A stretch of 45,892 nt of DNA from the NCBI GenBank assembly GCA_014382295.1, contig JACNJZ010000094.1, positions 1 to 45,892 on the forward strand, in the 5' to 3' direction. Numbering within the stretch: the stretch's first letter is position 1; every line of letters begins with the position of its first letter. The notes under the pieces were generated by a model. It worked only from the letters and a program-made list of their open reading frames with translations. It had not been told where the DNA came from and did not search any database. Below are positions 32,799 to 42,083 of this stretch, one piece after another. This DNA is from Candidatus Desulfobia pelagia (GTDB taxonomy: Bacteria; Desulfobacterota; Desulfobulbia; Desulfobulbales; SURF-16). The translations under genes were made by a program, and so were the position numbers.

Positions 32799-33566
32799 TT
32801 ACTTTTCCTTCTCAAGGGAAGACAATTGCAATATGGCGAGATTTGCGATGGTCAGCCCAAAAATAGCTGTTACAGTGGGGAGGCTGCCAAGAATCTGCCG
32901 CACCCTGCCCCTTTCAATTCCCTGATCGTGCCCTTGTTCGGGTTCATCAACAATTTCAACTCCGCTATAGGCAAAATCAATATCTTCGGTTGAATAGACA
33001 CAGGGAATTCCTCCCTCGACCCCTCTTCGGCGCAGTCTTTTTCGAATCCTTTTTGCCATGGGACATTTCCAGGTGTCCATAATGTCATCAACCCTGATCA
33101 ATGTCGGATCGGTCCGCAGGGCAGCCCCCATGGAAGAAATCACAGGGATCCCCTGCTCAGTAATTCTGACCAGGAGTTCAATTTTAGAATTCAAAGAATC
33201 AATCGCATCTATAATAAGGTCCGGTTGAGGGTCAAGCACCTGGCCAACCGTCTCTGCATCAACAAAAAGATTAAGTATTTCAACCTGGCAGTCAGGATTA
33301 ATATCCCTTACCCTGTCCCGGGCCACTTCGACCTTAGGCCTCCCCACAGTGGACTCAAGGGCCAGAACCTGGCGATTTATATTAGTCAAACTAACCTGAT
33401 CAAAATCAACCAGCCGAAAATGATTCACTCCAGACCGGGCCAATCCTTCCAGGGCATAGCCCCCGACAGCGCCAAGCCCGACGATGGTGACAGTCCTGGA
33501 GCGAAGCACATCCAGCCTCTCCGGACCGATAAGCCTTTTCAGCCGGGCAAACCTGTCATCAGCCAC
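32799..33566 (-). CDS. tcdA: tRNA threonylcarbamoyladenosine dehydratase (TcdA/CsdL type)
   Basis: The 255-residue protein is an E1-like ThiF-family enzyme with a GLGAVGGYALEGLARSGV nucleotide-binding loop, DFDQVSLTNINRQ and a DAIDSLNSK motif. The C-terminal PSVTAIFGL-like stretch (LPTVTAIFGLTIAN) and the CPMAKRIRKRLRRRG block are typical of TcdA rather than ThiF or MoeB, and the CxxC zinc motif of MoeB is absent. TcdA uses ATP to cyclise t6A37 of ANN-decoding tRNAs in the cytosol. No cysteine desulfurase partner gene (csdA/csdE) lies alongside. Confidence 0.9.
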   Translation of the reverse strand: MADDRFARLKRLIGPERLDVLRSRTVTIVGLGAVGGYALEGLARSGVNHFRLVDFDQVSLTNINRQVLALESTVGRPKVEVARDRVRDINPDCQVEILNLFVDAETVGQVLDPQPDLIIDAIDSLNSKIELLVRITEQGIPVISSMGAALRTDPTLIRVDDIMDTWKCPMAKRIRKRLRRRGVEGGIPCVYSTEDIDFAYSGVEIVDEPEQGHDQGIERGRVRQILGSLPTVTAIFGLTIANLAILQLSSLEKEK

Positions 33567-33790
33567 AGGAAGTGTTCCCTCTGCGGGTAATACTTTGAAA
33601 TATTTGCTTCATCTGTTCCCTTTCTATTATTTAACGACAGAGATATACTAGCAGAATGTTCCGCACTTCCTCAAATTTTTCATTATAAACGTTGAACAGA
33701 GGTCGATGGGTTTCACTCAGTAATCGTTCGCAACTCTGACATAAAATGCCCTAATTTACCCAGTTAAATGCATTTTTTTCATTCAATTAA

Positions 33791-33818
33791 TTGCAAATAT
33801 TACATAACCTGTTATACA
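33791..33818 (+). promoter_or_regulatory. pntAA: Candidate sigma-70 promoter for the transhydrogenase operon
   Basis: TTGCAA (33791-33796) and TATACA (33813-33818) are spaced by 16 bp. They lie in an AT-rich part of the 549-bp gap between tcdA and pntAA. If used, it would place the repeat element at 33896-34082 in the 5' untranslated leader. Sequence match only. Confidence 0.35.
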
Positions 33819-33895
33819 AATCTGCAACTTTTGTCTCAGAATTCTGGGATTGGAGTTACAGTTTTCTTATTTTGGGTACACGAAATCTTACTTCG

Positions 33896-34082
33896 TTCTC
33901 ATCCGGAAAGTCGAAGGCTTAACGGATATTTAGAATAAGTTGTTTCCAATTCGGAAACGAATATTTTTTGAGAAGATCAAGGAAAACGAGGAGTTCCGCG
34001 GAGGCGTATGTCCATACGCCGCACAAGGAACCCCGCAGTTTGACGCAGAGATTCACAAAAAAGATCGTTTCCGGATGGAAAC
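33896..34082. repeat. Palindromic intergenic element, copy 2, with structured core (leader of pnt operon)
   Basis: The left part (33896-33964) repeats the blocks of the element at 12497-12548: TTCTCATCCGGAAA, TTAGAATAAGTTGTTTCC and GGAAACGAA. A palindrome GTTTCC-AATTC-GGAAAC (33942-33958) is mirrored by GTTTCC-GGAT-GGAAAC at 34067-34082. Between them is a long hairpin: an 8-bp core stem GGCGTATG/CATACGCC (34003-34020) with a two-base turn, extended by GTTCC/GGAAC (33993-33997, 34027-34031) and looser outer pairing. It ends 33 bp before the pntAA start codon. The rest of the 549-bp gap shows only the promoter candidate at 33791. Confidence 0.7.
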
Positions 34083-34115
34083 TAATTATAAATCTCGAAA
34101 AGAGGAAAAGCATTC

Positions 34116-35249
34116 ATGAAAATAGTAGCTCTAAAAGAGACTTTTCCTGGTGAAAAGCGCGTTGCGCTGATCCCGGCATCTATTGACAAACTGGTCAAAA
34201 GCGGTGCCGACATCACCGTGGAATCAGGCATAGGCGAAACATGCCGCTATACTGATGCAGATTATGAAAAAGCTGGCGCCAAGGTCAGTGCCAACAGAAA
34301 CGAACTGATCTCCTCCGCCGACATGATCCTGCGGCTTCGTAAACCTCCGGTTGAAGAAATTCCCATGATGAAGAAGGGAGCCATTCACATCAGCTACCTT
34401 GATCCCTTCAACGAAAAGGAAATCCTTGACGCCTGCATGGCCGCTGACATCAACGCCATCAGCCTTGAAATGATCCCCCGCTCCACCATTGCCCAGAAAA
34501 TGGACGTTCTCAGTTCCCAGGCCAACCTGGGAGGCTATGTCGCCGTCCTTCTGGCAGCTGAAAAGCTCGACCAGATTTTCCCGATGATGACAACTCCTGC
34601 GGGAACAATCAAACCATCCAGGGTTTTCATTATCGGCGTCGGTGTTGCCGGACTTCAGGCAATTGCCACGGCAAAACGCCTTGGTGCCAGAGTCGAAGCC
34701 TTTGACACCCGCCCTGTCGTTGAAGAGCAGGTCCAGTCACTGGGTGCAAAATTCGTCAAGATTGATCTTGGCGAGACAGGCCAGACAAAAGACGGCTACG
34801 CCATGGCGCTGACCCCTGAGCAGATCAAAAAACAGCAGGAAGGCATGGCCAAACATTGCTCCCTGGCAGACGTTGTTATCACCACTGCCCAGCTGTTCGG
34901 CAGGAAAGCCCCTGTTATTGTTACAGCTGACATGGTGAAACAGATGCGGCCGGGCAGTGTTATTGTTGACATGGCTGTTGAATCCGGCGGCAATGTTGAA
35001 GGATCCGAACTGGATAAAGTTGCCGATGTAAACGGTGTCTCCATTATCGGCCTTGGCAACCTCCCTGGTGAGGTGGCAATCCACGCCAGCCAGATGTACT
35101 CAGCAAATATCACCAACTACGTCATGCATTTCTGGGATAAAGAGGAGAAAGTATTCAACCTCGACCTGGAAGACGAAATCATCAAAGGCTGCCTCATGAC
35201 TCATAACGGGCAGATCTTCAGTGAAACCTATAAAAGTATTGTAAAGTGA
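34116..35249 (+). CDS. pntAA: NAD(P) transhydrogenase alpha subunit part 1 (domain I, NAD(H)-binding)
   Basis: The 377-residue protein matches the soluble NAD(H)-binding domain I of proton-translocating transhydrogenase. Visible are the start KIVALKETFPGEKRVALIP, the substrate loop SSQANLGGYVAVL and the Rossmann motif VFIIGVGVAGLQAIATAKRLGA followed by EAFDTRP. A GLGNLPGEVAIHASQMYSANI block closes the domain. With the next two products it couples hydride transfer between NADH and NADP+ to proton movement across the inner membrane. The gene ends 7 bp before pntAB. A GAGGA ribosome site precedes the ATG, just after the palindromic element. Confidence 0.96.
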   Translation: MKIVALKETFPGEKRVALIPASIDKLVKSGADITVESGIGETCRYTDADYEKAGAKVSANRNELISSADMILRLRKPPVEEIPMMKKGAIHISYLDPFNEKEILDACMAADINAISLEMIPRSTIAQKMDVLSSQANLGGYVAVLLAAEKLDQIFPMMTTPAGTIKPSRVFIIGVGVAGLQAIATAKRLGARVEAFDTRPVVEEQVQSLGAKFVKIDLGETGQTKDGYAMALTPEQIKKQQEGMAKHCSLADVVITTAQLFGRKAPVIVTADMVKQMRPGSVIVDMAVESGGNVEGSELDKVADVNGVSIIGLGNLPGEVAIHASQMYSANITNYVMHFWDKEEKVFNLDLEDEIIKGCLMTHNGQIFSETYKSIVK

Positions 35250-35256
35250 GGATAAT

Positions 35257-35544
35257 ATGACTCCAGTATTTCTTACATTTGTTCTGGTCCTGGCAATATT
35301 TTTGGGATTTGAACTGATATCAAAAGTACCTTCTACACTGCACACCCCCCTGATGTCAGGCTCCAACGCCATTTCCGGGATCACCCTGGTTGGCGCCATA
35401 GCCTCTCTTCAGTTGAACCAGAACACCCTGGGAATTATCCTCGGCACTGGCGCTGTTATTCTGGCAACAATCAATGTTGTCGGCGGCTATGTCGTCACAG
35501 ACAGGATGCTCGGCATGTTCAAGAAAAAAGAGGGGGGTAAATAA
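35257..35544 (+). CDS. pntAB: NAD(P) transhydrogenase alpha subunit part 2 (membrane domain)
   Basis: The 95-residue protein has three hydrophobic helices and the typical VPSTLHTPLMSGSNAISGI block with the conserved STLHTPLMS motif. It forms part of the membrane domain II proton channel together with PntB. The stop overlaps the pntB start (TAATG), so translation is coupled. The split of PntA into two genes is common in bacteria. Confidence 0.95.
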   Translation: MTPVFLTFVLVLAIFLGFELISKVPSTLHTPLMSGSNAISGITLVGAIASLQLNQNTLGIILGTGAVILATINVVGGYVVTDRMLGMFKKKEGGK

Positions 35545-36932
35545 TGGATCTCAATCTTCTCATCAATTTCAGCTACATCATCTCGACTGTTATGTTTATT
35601 TTAGGCCTAAAGATGTTGAGCTCACCAGCCACTGCCAGAAAAGGAAATATGATTTCCGCCATCGGTATGTTGCTGGCGATCTGTGCTGCCCTTGTTTCCC
35701 AGGGAATTGATTACAAATGGATACTCCTCGGCATGGCTGTCGGCGGTGGTATTGGTCTGGCAGCTGCACGCCTGGTTGCCATGACTGCCATGCCGGAAAT
35801 GGTCGCCATATTTAACGGCTTCGGTGGTGCGGCAAGTCTGCTGCTCGCCTGGTTTGAATACAGCGGCAAATATCAGGGCCTCGAGAGTGCGCCTGCTTTT
35901 ACCGCCTTTGTTCTCATCCTTTCTGTTTTCATCGGCGGCATGACCTTTTCCGGAAGTATGATTGCCTATGGAAAACTGAGTGAAAAGATCTCCGGCAAAC
36001 CTTATCTTTTTGCCGGACAGCACATTGTCAACAGTCTCATCCTTATTACTACCGTAATCCTTGGCGTACTTTTTGTTCTCAACTCCGGCGCAGGAAACGG
36101 CTATTTCATACTGCTGATCGTCATCGCTCTGATTTTCGGTGTCCTGTCAGTTATTCCCATCGGCGGCGCAGACATGCCCGTTGTCATTGCCCTGCTGAAC
36201 AGTTATTCCGGCCTTGCCGCCTGTGCCGCCGGTTTTGTCATCCACAACAATATTCTTATAGTTGCCGGCGCCCTGGTTGGAGCCAGTGGTATTATTCTCA
36301 CCAAGATCATGTGCAAGGCGATGAACAGATCTCTTGCCAATGTTCTCTTCAGCGGTTTCGGTTCTACCAAGACAGCTGCTGCAGGGAAAGGCGCCCAACA
36401 AGGCGAGATCAAACCAGCCAGCCAGGAAGACGTCTACTACATCCTTGAAGCTGCCGACTCTGTTGCTTTTGTTCCCGGATATGGTCTTGCTGTTGCTCAG
36501 GCCCAGCATCAGGTGCGAGAGCTTGGAGAAATCCTTGAAGCGAATGGAACCGATGTTCAATACGCCATCCATCCTGTTGCCGGCCGTATGCCCGGCCACA
36601 TGAATGTCCTGCTGGCAGAGGCCAATGTTCCCTATGACCAGCTTATTGAAATGGATGAAATCAATCCCAATATGGAAACCGTTGATGTTGCCGTTGTCAT
36701 CGGTGCCAACGATGTCGTAAACCCGGCGGCCCTTGATGACGAGTCAAGCCCGATCTACGGTATGCCCATTATTGAAGTCCATCGCGCCAAAACGGTTATT
36801 GTCCTCAAGCGTTCCATGAATCCCGGTTTTGCCGGTATCGAGAATGCCCTGTTCTTTAATGACAATACCCGCATGTACTTTGGCGATGCAAAGGCTTCCA
36901 TCACCGGCCTGATTGCCGAGTTCAAAGGGTAA
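35544..36932 (+). CDS. pntB: NAD(P) transhydrogenase beta subunit
   Basis: The 462-residue protein has about eight or nine transmembrane helices (residues 1-265) and a C-terminal NADP(H)-binding domain III. The latter shows VPGYGLAVAQAQHQVRELGEIL, HPVAGRMPGHMNVLLAEANVPYD, IGANDVVNPAA and a KRSMNPGFAGIENALF block. It completes the three-gene pnt operon and is followed by a strong terminator. In an anaerobe the complex would mainly supply NADPH from NADH at the expense of proton motive force, or the reverse. Confidence 0.97.
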   Translation: MDLNLLINFSYIISTVMFILGLKMLSSPATARKGNMISAIGMLLAICAALVSQGIDYKWILLGMAVGGGIGLAAARLVAMTAMPEMVAIFNGFGGAASLLLAWFEYSGKYQGLESAPAFTAFVLILSVFIGGMTFSGSMIAYGKLSEKISGKPYLFAGQHIVNSLILITTVILGVLFVLNSGAGNGYFILLIVIALIFGVLSVIPIGGADMPVVIALLNSYSGLAACAAGFVIHNNILIVAGALVGASGIILTKIMCKAMNRSLANVLFSGFGSTKTAAAGKGAQQGEIKPASQEDVYYILEAADSVAFVPGYGLAVAQAQHQVRELGEILEANGTDVQYAIHPVAGRMPGHMNVLLAEANVPYDQLIEMDEINPNMETVDVAVVIGANDVVNPAALDDESSPIYGMPIIEVHRAKTVIVLKRSMNPGFAGIENALFFNDNTRMYFGDAKASITGLIAEFKG

Positions 36933-36952
36933 AAACCAGCGTCAACACTCTC

Positions 36953-37004
36953 CTGCAGAGACCGGAAATCAGCAACTGATTCTCAGGTCTCTGCAGTTTT
37001 TTTT
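36953..37004 (+). terminator. Intrinsic terminator of the pnt operon
   Basis: CTGCAGAGACC (36953-36963) pairs perfectly with GGTCTCTGCAG (36986-36996) and is followed at once by eight T. The loop is about 22 nt. Confidence 0.85.
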
Positions 37005-37032
37005 ACCTGAAAGTAATTAGCGTTATAGGGAT

Positions 37033-38487
37033 ATGACCTTTCCCCGCATAGCCGTTCTCCTTATTGTCATCATCTGGGTCGCCCTTTTCGCGGCTCTCCT
37101 CCAGCGCGACTACTTCGTCAAAAAAATCAATCTCCACGAAAAACAGGTTCTCACACTTTCCAGGGAAGAGAGTTATCTTGGCGTTTACTTCCAGGGTGAA
37201 CGAATAGGGTATGTCCAGAACAGGTATAGCCCCCGTGAAAATGGCTCCATCAGGCTTCTCCAGAACTCCCATCTTCTTCTCAATATACTAGGGCAAAGCC
37301 ATCCTGTAGACATGAACCTCGAGGCTGACTTATCGGCTGATTATCTCCTGCAGTCCTTTTCTTTTGAGCTGGGTTCAACCTTCTACCAAATGAACGTAAA
37401 AGGGACCATTGAAGGGAATTCTGTCCATTATTCCCTTTCAACCGGCAAGGAAGACACCTCCGCCTCCATCACTCTGAAAGCCCCACCCATTCTTCCGGTA
37501 AACCAACGGGGCTACCTCCTGAAACAGGACCTTAAACCCGGTGACAAAATTCGAATTCCCTTCTTTGATCCAATCACCCTGTCCGGCAAAGAAACCACCA
37601 TGGAATATCGGGGGAAAGAGAAGGTATTAATCCACAACAGGGTCTTATCCCTTCATCGTTTTATCGAAAGCTATGCAGGTATCAGAATAAACAGCTGGCT
37701 GGATGATCAGGGTAAAGTCATCAAAGAAGAATCCCCTGCCGGATTCATCTTCCTGGCCGAGCCTGAATTCAAGGCCCGTGATATTACCGGCAAAGGCGAG
37801 GAAATCCTCGGCGCAGTTGCCGTTCCTTTTGCCGGAGACATCCCCGACCTTGACAAGGCATCGACAATTACCTTCAGATTGACGCTGCCGGAAGGCTCCA
37901 GCTTTGACCTTAACGGAGACCGTCAAATCTTCCAGGATTCACTGTTGACTGTGACCAGGGAAACAATTCCTGAAGGGGATTTCTGCCGCGACCAGCAAAA
38001 CAATCTTAAAGCCACTCCATTTATCCAGACAAACAATCAGGAAATAGCTGCACTGGCGGAACAACTGACCAGGGATCAGGTTTCCTCAACAGACAAGGTC
38101 AGGGCAATCAGCACCTGGCTCTACACACATATCGACAAACAGCCTGTGATTTCCATACCGGATGCGCTCAGCACTCTCAAATCGAAAAAAGGCGACTGCA
38201 ATGAACATGCGGTTCTTTTTGCTTCCCTCGCAAGAAACAGTGGGATACCAACACGAATAGCTTCCGGCGTCATGTATCACGCCGGCAAATTTTACTATCA
38301 TGCCTGGAATGAAGTCTGTATTTCTGATACATGGCTCAGTATAGACACAACAAAGAACCAGATCCCCGCCGATCTTTCCCATATCAAGTTTATCGAAGGA
38401 GGCATCCGTGATCAGACAAAAATTATAAGCCTTCTGGGAAACCTGGGAATTGAACTGGTTAATATAAATATGCAGAGGAAAGACTAA
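37033..38487 (+). CDS. Membrane-anchored transglutaminase-like protein
   Basis: The 484-residue protein has an N-terminal transmembrane anchor (about residues 6-24). A long beta-rich region follows, and then a transglutaminase-like cysteine protease core with Cys in KKGDCNEHAVLFA, His in FYYHAWNEV and Asp in SIDTTKNQ, the complete catalytic triad. Proteins of this type act in the periplasm, probably as proteases or amidases; the substrate is unknown. The stop overlaps the start of the ABC ATPase gene (TAATG), so the two are cotranscribed and probably functionally linked. Confidence 0.9.
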   Translation: MTFPRIAVLLIVIIWVALFAALLQRDYFVKKINLHEKQVLTLSREESYLGVYFQGERIGYVQNRYSPRENGSIRLLQNSHLLLNILGQSHPVDMNLEADLSADYLLQSFSFELGSTFYQMNVKGTIEGNSVHYSLSTGKEDTSASITLKAPPILPVNQRGYLLKQDLKPGDKIRIPFFDPITLSGKETTMEYRGKEKVLIHNRVLSLHRFIESYAGIRINSWLDDQGKVIKEESPAGFIFLAEPEFKARDITGKGEEILGAVAVPFAGDIPDLDKASTITFRLTLPEGSSFDLNGDRQIFQDSLLTVTRETIPEGDFCRDQQNNLKATPFIQTNNQEIAALAEQLTRDQVSSTDKVRAISTWLYTHIDKQPVISIPDALSTLKSKKGDCNEHAVLFASLARNSGIPTRIASGVMYHAGKFYYHAWNEVCISDTWLSIDTTKNQIPADLSHIKFIEGGIRDQTKIISLLGNLGIELVNINMQRKD

Positions 38488-39278
38488 TGCCGGAACCTGA
38501 AAGAAAACCAGAAGGACAGCCCGCCCTCGAGGTGACGCATCTTTCAAAAAACTTCAGCGATTTCAAGGCCGTTGAGGATATCTCCCTTACCATTGAAAAA
38601 GGCGAAATTTTCGGTTTTCTTGGCCCCAACGGCGCCGGTAAAACCACCACCATAAAAATGATGGCAGGACTTCTCAAACCGGACAGCGGTTCGATTACAA
38701 TAGGCGGCCACAATCTGGCAAAAGACCCACTGGTCTGCAAAAAGATAACCGGCTATATCCCAGACAGGCCCTATCTCTACGAAAAACTGACAGGCCGGGA
38801 ACTTCTTCAGTTTATTGCCAGCCTCTATCATCTTTCCGGGGAAGAATTTGAAAAATGCCAACGGTATCTCGAGCTTTTTGACCTGACAGACTGGCAGGAT
38901 CACCTCATCGAAAGTTACTCCCACGGGATGCGTCAGAAACTGATCATGACCTCCGTGTTCATGCTTGATTCCCCTCTCATAATCGTCGATGAACCTATGG
39001 TCGGCCTTGATCCTAAAAGTGCCAGAATCGTCAAGGAACTGTTCAAACAGCATGCCCGCAGCGGAAAGACGATTTTTCTTTCCACCCATTCCCTGGAAAT
39101 TGCTGAAGAACTGTGCAACAGAATCGGAATTATCCTCAAAGGGCGACTCAAATCACTTGGAACCGTTGACACACTTCGCAAAGAGGCTAAAATGGAAGGC
39201 TCTGACCTGGAAGATGTTTTCCTGGAACTGACAGGGGCCTATGAAGTCCAGGATGTTGTCAACGCCCTGCGAAGCTGA
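38487..39278 (+). CDS. ABC transporter ATP-binding protein
   Basis: The 263-residue ATPase has Walker A GPNGAGKTTT, a signature SYSHGMRQKL (variant of LSGGQ, common in ABC-2 type exporters), Walker B LIIVDEPMVGLDP and the switch His in FLSTHSLE. It should power an ABC export complex at the inner membrane. No permease gene is adjacent; the likely partner is the ABC-export membrane protein at 42721-44373, three genes downstream. The gene is translationally coupled to the transglutaminase gene. Confidence 0.95.
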   Translation: MPEPERKPEGQPALEVTHLSKNFSDFKAVEDISLTIEKGEIFGFLGPNGAGKTTTIKMMAGLLKPDSGSITIGGHNLAKDPLVCKKITGYIPDRPYLYEKLTGRELLQFIASLYHLSGEEFEKCQRYLELFDLTDWQDHLIESYSHGMRQKLIMTSVFMLDSPLIIVDEPMVGLDPKSARIVKELFKQHARSGKTIFLSTHSLEIAEELCNRIGIILKGRLKSLGTVDTLRKEAKMEGSDLEDVFLELTGAYEVQDVVNALRS

Positions 39279-39414
39279 CTTTCTACAAATCAGGGATAGC
39301 AACAGCATGCAAACCATGGTAGATAGGGAAGGCATATCACCATATATATTCGTTCATAAAGACGTCACAAATGACAAAATGATATTAATTTTCAAAGCGT
39401 AAAGGAGTAAGAGT

Positions 39415-39744
39415 ATGTTCGCCAGAGTGTTATTATCCAGTATTTTGATTTTTTCCATTTTCCTCTTCTCAGGCTGTGCCGGGAAATCCTCTGATCAGCA
39501 AAAAGCAGCTATCGACCCTGCCGCCGCAGAAGCTACAGAGCAATCCCAGCAAAACCCCTGTGAAGCAGTTATCGCTGAAGCTGTCAGTGACGCTCGTACA
39601 ACCATGAGAATTGTCACCAAATCATGCGAGGGCAACACCGTCGAGGCGACCCCTGTCTGGGGCCTCAATTACAAAGGTGCAGTCCATGTCCGCGTACTTG
39701 ATAAAAACGGCACACAGATCGAAGATACATACGTTAATCCGTAA
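39415..39744 (+). CDS. Small lipoprotein of unknown function
   Basis: The 109-residue protein has a signal peptide ending in a lipobox (LFSGC, Cys21), an Ala/Gln-rich linker (about residues 22-50) and a compact C-terminal domain with two cysteines (Cys49, Cys70) that could form a disulfide. I do not recognise the family. A good AAGGAG ribosome site precedes the ATG. It is followed by a terminator and so is probably its own unit or the end of the preceding one. Confidence 0.75.
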   Translation: MFARVLLSSILIFSIFLFSGCAGKSSDQQKAAIDPAAAEATEQSQQNPCEAVIAEAVSDARTTMRIVTKSCEGNTVEATPVWGLNYKGAVHVRVLDKNGTQIEDTYVNP

Positions 39745-39764
39745 GAAGCTATACACGCCCTCAA

Positions 39765-39810
39765 AACAGGTGGCTCAAACAACAGCAGGTTGAGCCACCT
39801 GTTCTTCCTT
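39765..39810 (+). terminator. Intrinsic terminator after the small lipoprotein
   Basis: A perfect 14-bp stem (AACAGGTGGCTCAA at 39765-39778 with TTGAGCCACCTGTT at 39790-39803) is followed by a T-rich but interrupted tract (CTTCCTT). The remaining gap to the hybrid kinase gene shows no other feature. Confidence 0.75.
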
Positions 39811-40030
39811 CACAACCCCAGTTCCATCAGCAAGTCCCAGCGGAAAAGTCATTCCCTCGCCCATATTCATCTTTCGTCTTCTTTTTAAGTATTTGCAAAT
39901 CAATGCCACACGGTGATATGATGGTTATTAATCTCCCGGGGTAATAAAAATTCATCATTATGGATCTGATTTCAACCCCACATGACATAAAATTGCATTC
40001 TCTCAACATAAAAACATTTGAACATAGACA

Positions 40031-42064
40031 ATGACCACTCATGAAGCACCAGGAGACAATTTTCTCTCCCAACAGATAATTTCCCACTTCGATCTGATTT
40101 TCAGAGCCATTCCTGACGCTGTTATCCTCACGGACAAAGAGAGATGTATTGTAAAAGTCAATTCTGCTTTTACAGACCTTTTTGAATATTCTTTTGAAGA
40201 AGTCAAAGGGAAACACACAAAGTTCTTTTACATTAGTGAAGAAGCCTATGAGGAACAAGGGCGTATCCGTTTCAATCTGAGTGCAGAAGAAAAGCTCAAG
40301 CCTTTCGAGGTCCCCTACCGTAAAAAGAACGGTGAGGTTTTTCAGAGTGAAACAGTTGGCACAATTATCAATGATGAGGAAGGACGTTTCCTCGGCTTTT
40401 TAGGTATTATTCGTGACATATCGAAAAGAAAAGAACTTGAAAAAGATATCAAGGATGCTCTGTCATCGCTGGAACTTCAGGTCAAAGAAAGAACCAGATC
40501 TCTTCAAGAAACAAATAACAAATTAACCACTGAAAGTATTGAACGCCAGAAGACTGAAGAAAACCTGTGCAAAGAAAAAAACAAACTCGAAGCGGTTCTC
40601 GCCGCCCTTGGAGACGGTGTAACTCTGCAGGATAAGGATTTCAGAATTATCTATCAAAATGAAATTCACAAACAAAAACAGGGGGACCACACAGGAGAGT
40701 ATTGCTACAAGGCCTACCAGGGAAAAGACTCTATTTGCGAAGGATGCCTGCTGGAACAATGTTATGCAGATGGTGAAATACACCGCCGAGAAACCAAAGC
40801 AGAGACCAGCAATGGAACAATCTACATCGAGGTTTCCGCAAGTCCCATAAAAGACAGTTCCGGCTCGATTATAGGCGGGATTGAAACCGTCAGGGATATC
40901 ACCCAGCGCAAACGCTTGGAACAGCAGCTTCAACAGAACATGAAAATGGAAGCCATCGGCACCCTGGCCGGAGGTATTGCCCATGACTTCAACAATATTC
41001 TTTCGGCAATTATCGGCTACTCAGAACTCGCCAAACTCGTTCTTCCTTCAGAAAACAAAGCTGTTGCCCATATTGACCAAGTGATTCAGTCAGGGAAAAG
41101 AGCCAGCGACCTGGTCAATCAGATTCTTACCTTCAGCCGTAAAGATGATCAGGACCTGCAGGCTATCACACCGCATCTTCTTATCAAAGAAACATTAAAA
41201 ATGCTGCGCTCCTCAATTCCTGCGTCAATTAACATCAAACAGAACATCGATCCGCAAAGCGGACACATCCTTGCTGATCCGACAAAAATCCATCAGATCT
41301 GCATGAATCTCTGCACAAATGCCCTGCATTCCATGGAAGACCAGAAAGGCACCCTCACGGTCGAATTACATCGCAGGGACGTAGAGACACATGATAATGC
41401 CTCCGCCCCATCCGGCCCTTTCATAGTTCTGTCTGTCAGCGACACCGGTCACGGTATGGATAAGGCCACGATTGAACGGGTTTTTGAGCCCTATTTCACA
41501 AAGAAAAAATTTGGGAAAGGCACCGGTCTCGGATTGTCTGTTATTGATGGAATCGTTAAAGGACTCAATGGCTTTATCAATGTAGAAAGTGAGCCAGGAA
41601 AAGGTTCATCTTTCCATGTACACATACCTGCCCTGGAAACTCCCAACCCGATTTCCGAGGAAAAGCTGAAAAAAAAACTTCCAATCAATAACGGTGATGC
41701 ACACATTCTTGTTGTTGATGACGAAGCAACCATTGTCGATATGCTTGAAGCGGTGCTGCTGGCCCTGGGATACTCAGTCACAAAAACAACCCGAAGCCGG
41801 GAAGCACTTCAGGAAATCGAAAAATATCCAGACAAATTTGATCTGCTCATTACTGACCAGACCATGCCAGACATTTCCGGAGTGGAACTGGCCCAGAATG
41901 TCCTGAAAATAAAACCGGCCATGCCCATTATCCTCTGTACAGGCTACAGTTCTATGATTTCACCAGAAAAAGCCTGCGGAATAGGAATCAAATATATACA
42001 AAAACCATTCAAAGCCGAAGAACTTGCCGCCATTGTCAGAACAGCCCTCGATGAAAAAGAGTAA
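40031..42064 (+). CDS. Cytosolic PAS-PAS hybrid histidine kinase with receiver domain
   Basis: The 677-residue protein has no membrane helix. It contains a PAS domain (about residues 20-135), a coiled segment, and a second PAS domain with a cysteine-rich loop (Cys225, 236, 239, 244). A HisKA domain with His318 in AHDFNNILS, an ATPase domain (NALHSM, DTGHGM, GTGLGLSVI), and a C-terminal receiver with phospho-acceptor Asp609 and Lys658 follow. The second PAS with CEGC resembles metal- or redox-type PAS domains in deltaproteobacterial kinases. The downstream phosphorelay partner is not in the window. Confidence 0.94.
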   Translation: MTTHEAPGDNFLSQQIISHFDLIFRAIPDAVILTDKERCIVKVNSAFTDLFEYSFEEVKGKHTKFFYISEEAYEEQGRIRFNLSAEEKLKPFEVPYRKKNGEVFQSETVGTIINDEEGRFLGFLGIIRDISKRKELEKDIKDALSSLELQVKERTRSLQETNNKLTTESIERQKTEENLCKEKNKLEAVLAALGDGVTLQDKDFRIIYQNEIHKQKQGDHTGEYCYKAYQGKDSICEGCLLEQCYADGEIHRRETKAETSNGTIYIEVSASPIKDSSGSIIGGIETVRDITQRKRLEQQLQQNMKMEAIGTLAGGIAHDFNNILSAIIGYSELAKLVLPSENKAVAHIDQVIQSGKRASDLVNQILTFSRKDDQDLQAITPHLLIKETLKMLRSSIPASINIKQNIDPQSGHILADPTKIHQICMNLCTNALHSMEDQKGTLTVELHRRDVETHDNASAPSGPFIVLSVSDTGHGMDKATIERVFEPYFTKKKFGKGTGLGLSVIDGIVKGLNGFINVESEPGKGSSFHVHIPALETPNPISEEKLKKKLPINNGDAHILVVDDEATIVDMLEAVLLALGYSVTKTTRSREALQEIEKYPDKFDLLITDQTMPDISGVELAQNVLKIKPAMPIILCTGYSSMISPEKACGIGIKYIQKPFKAEELAAIVRTALDEKE

Positions 42065-42083
42065 CTGGGGACAGTGGGACAGA

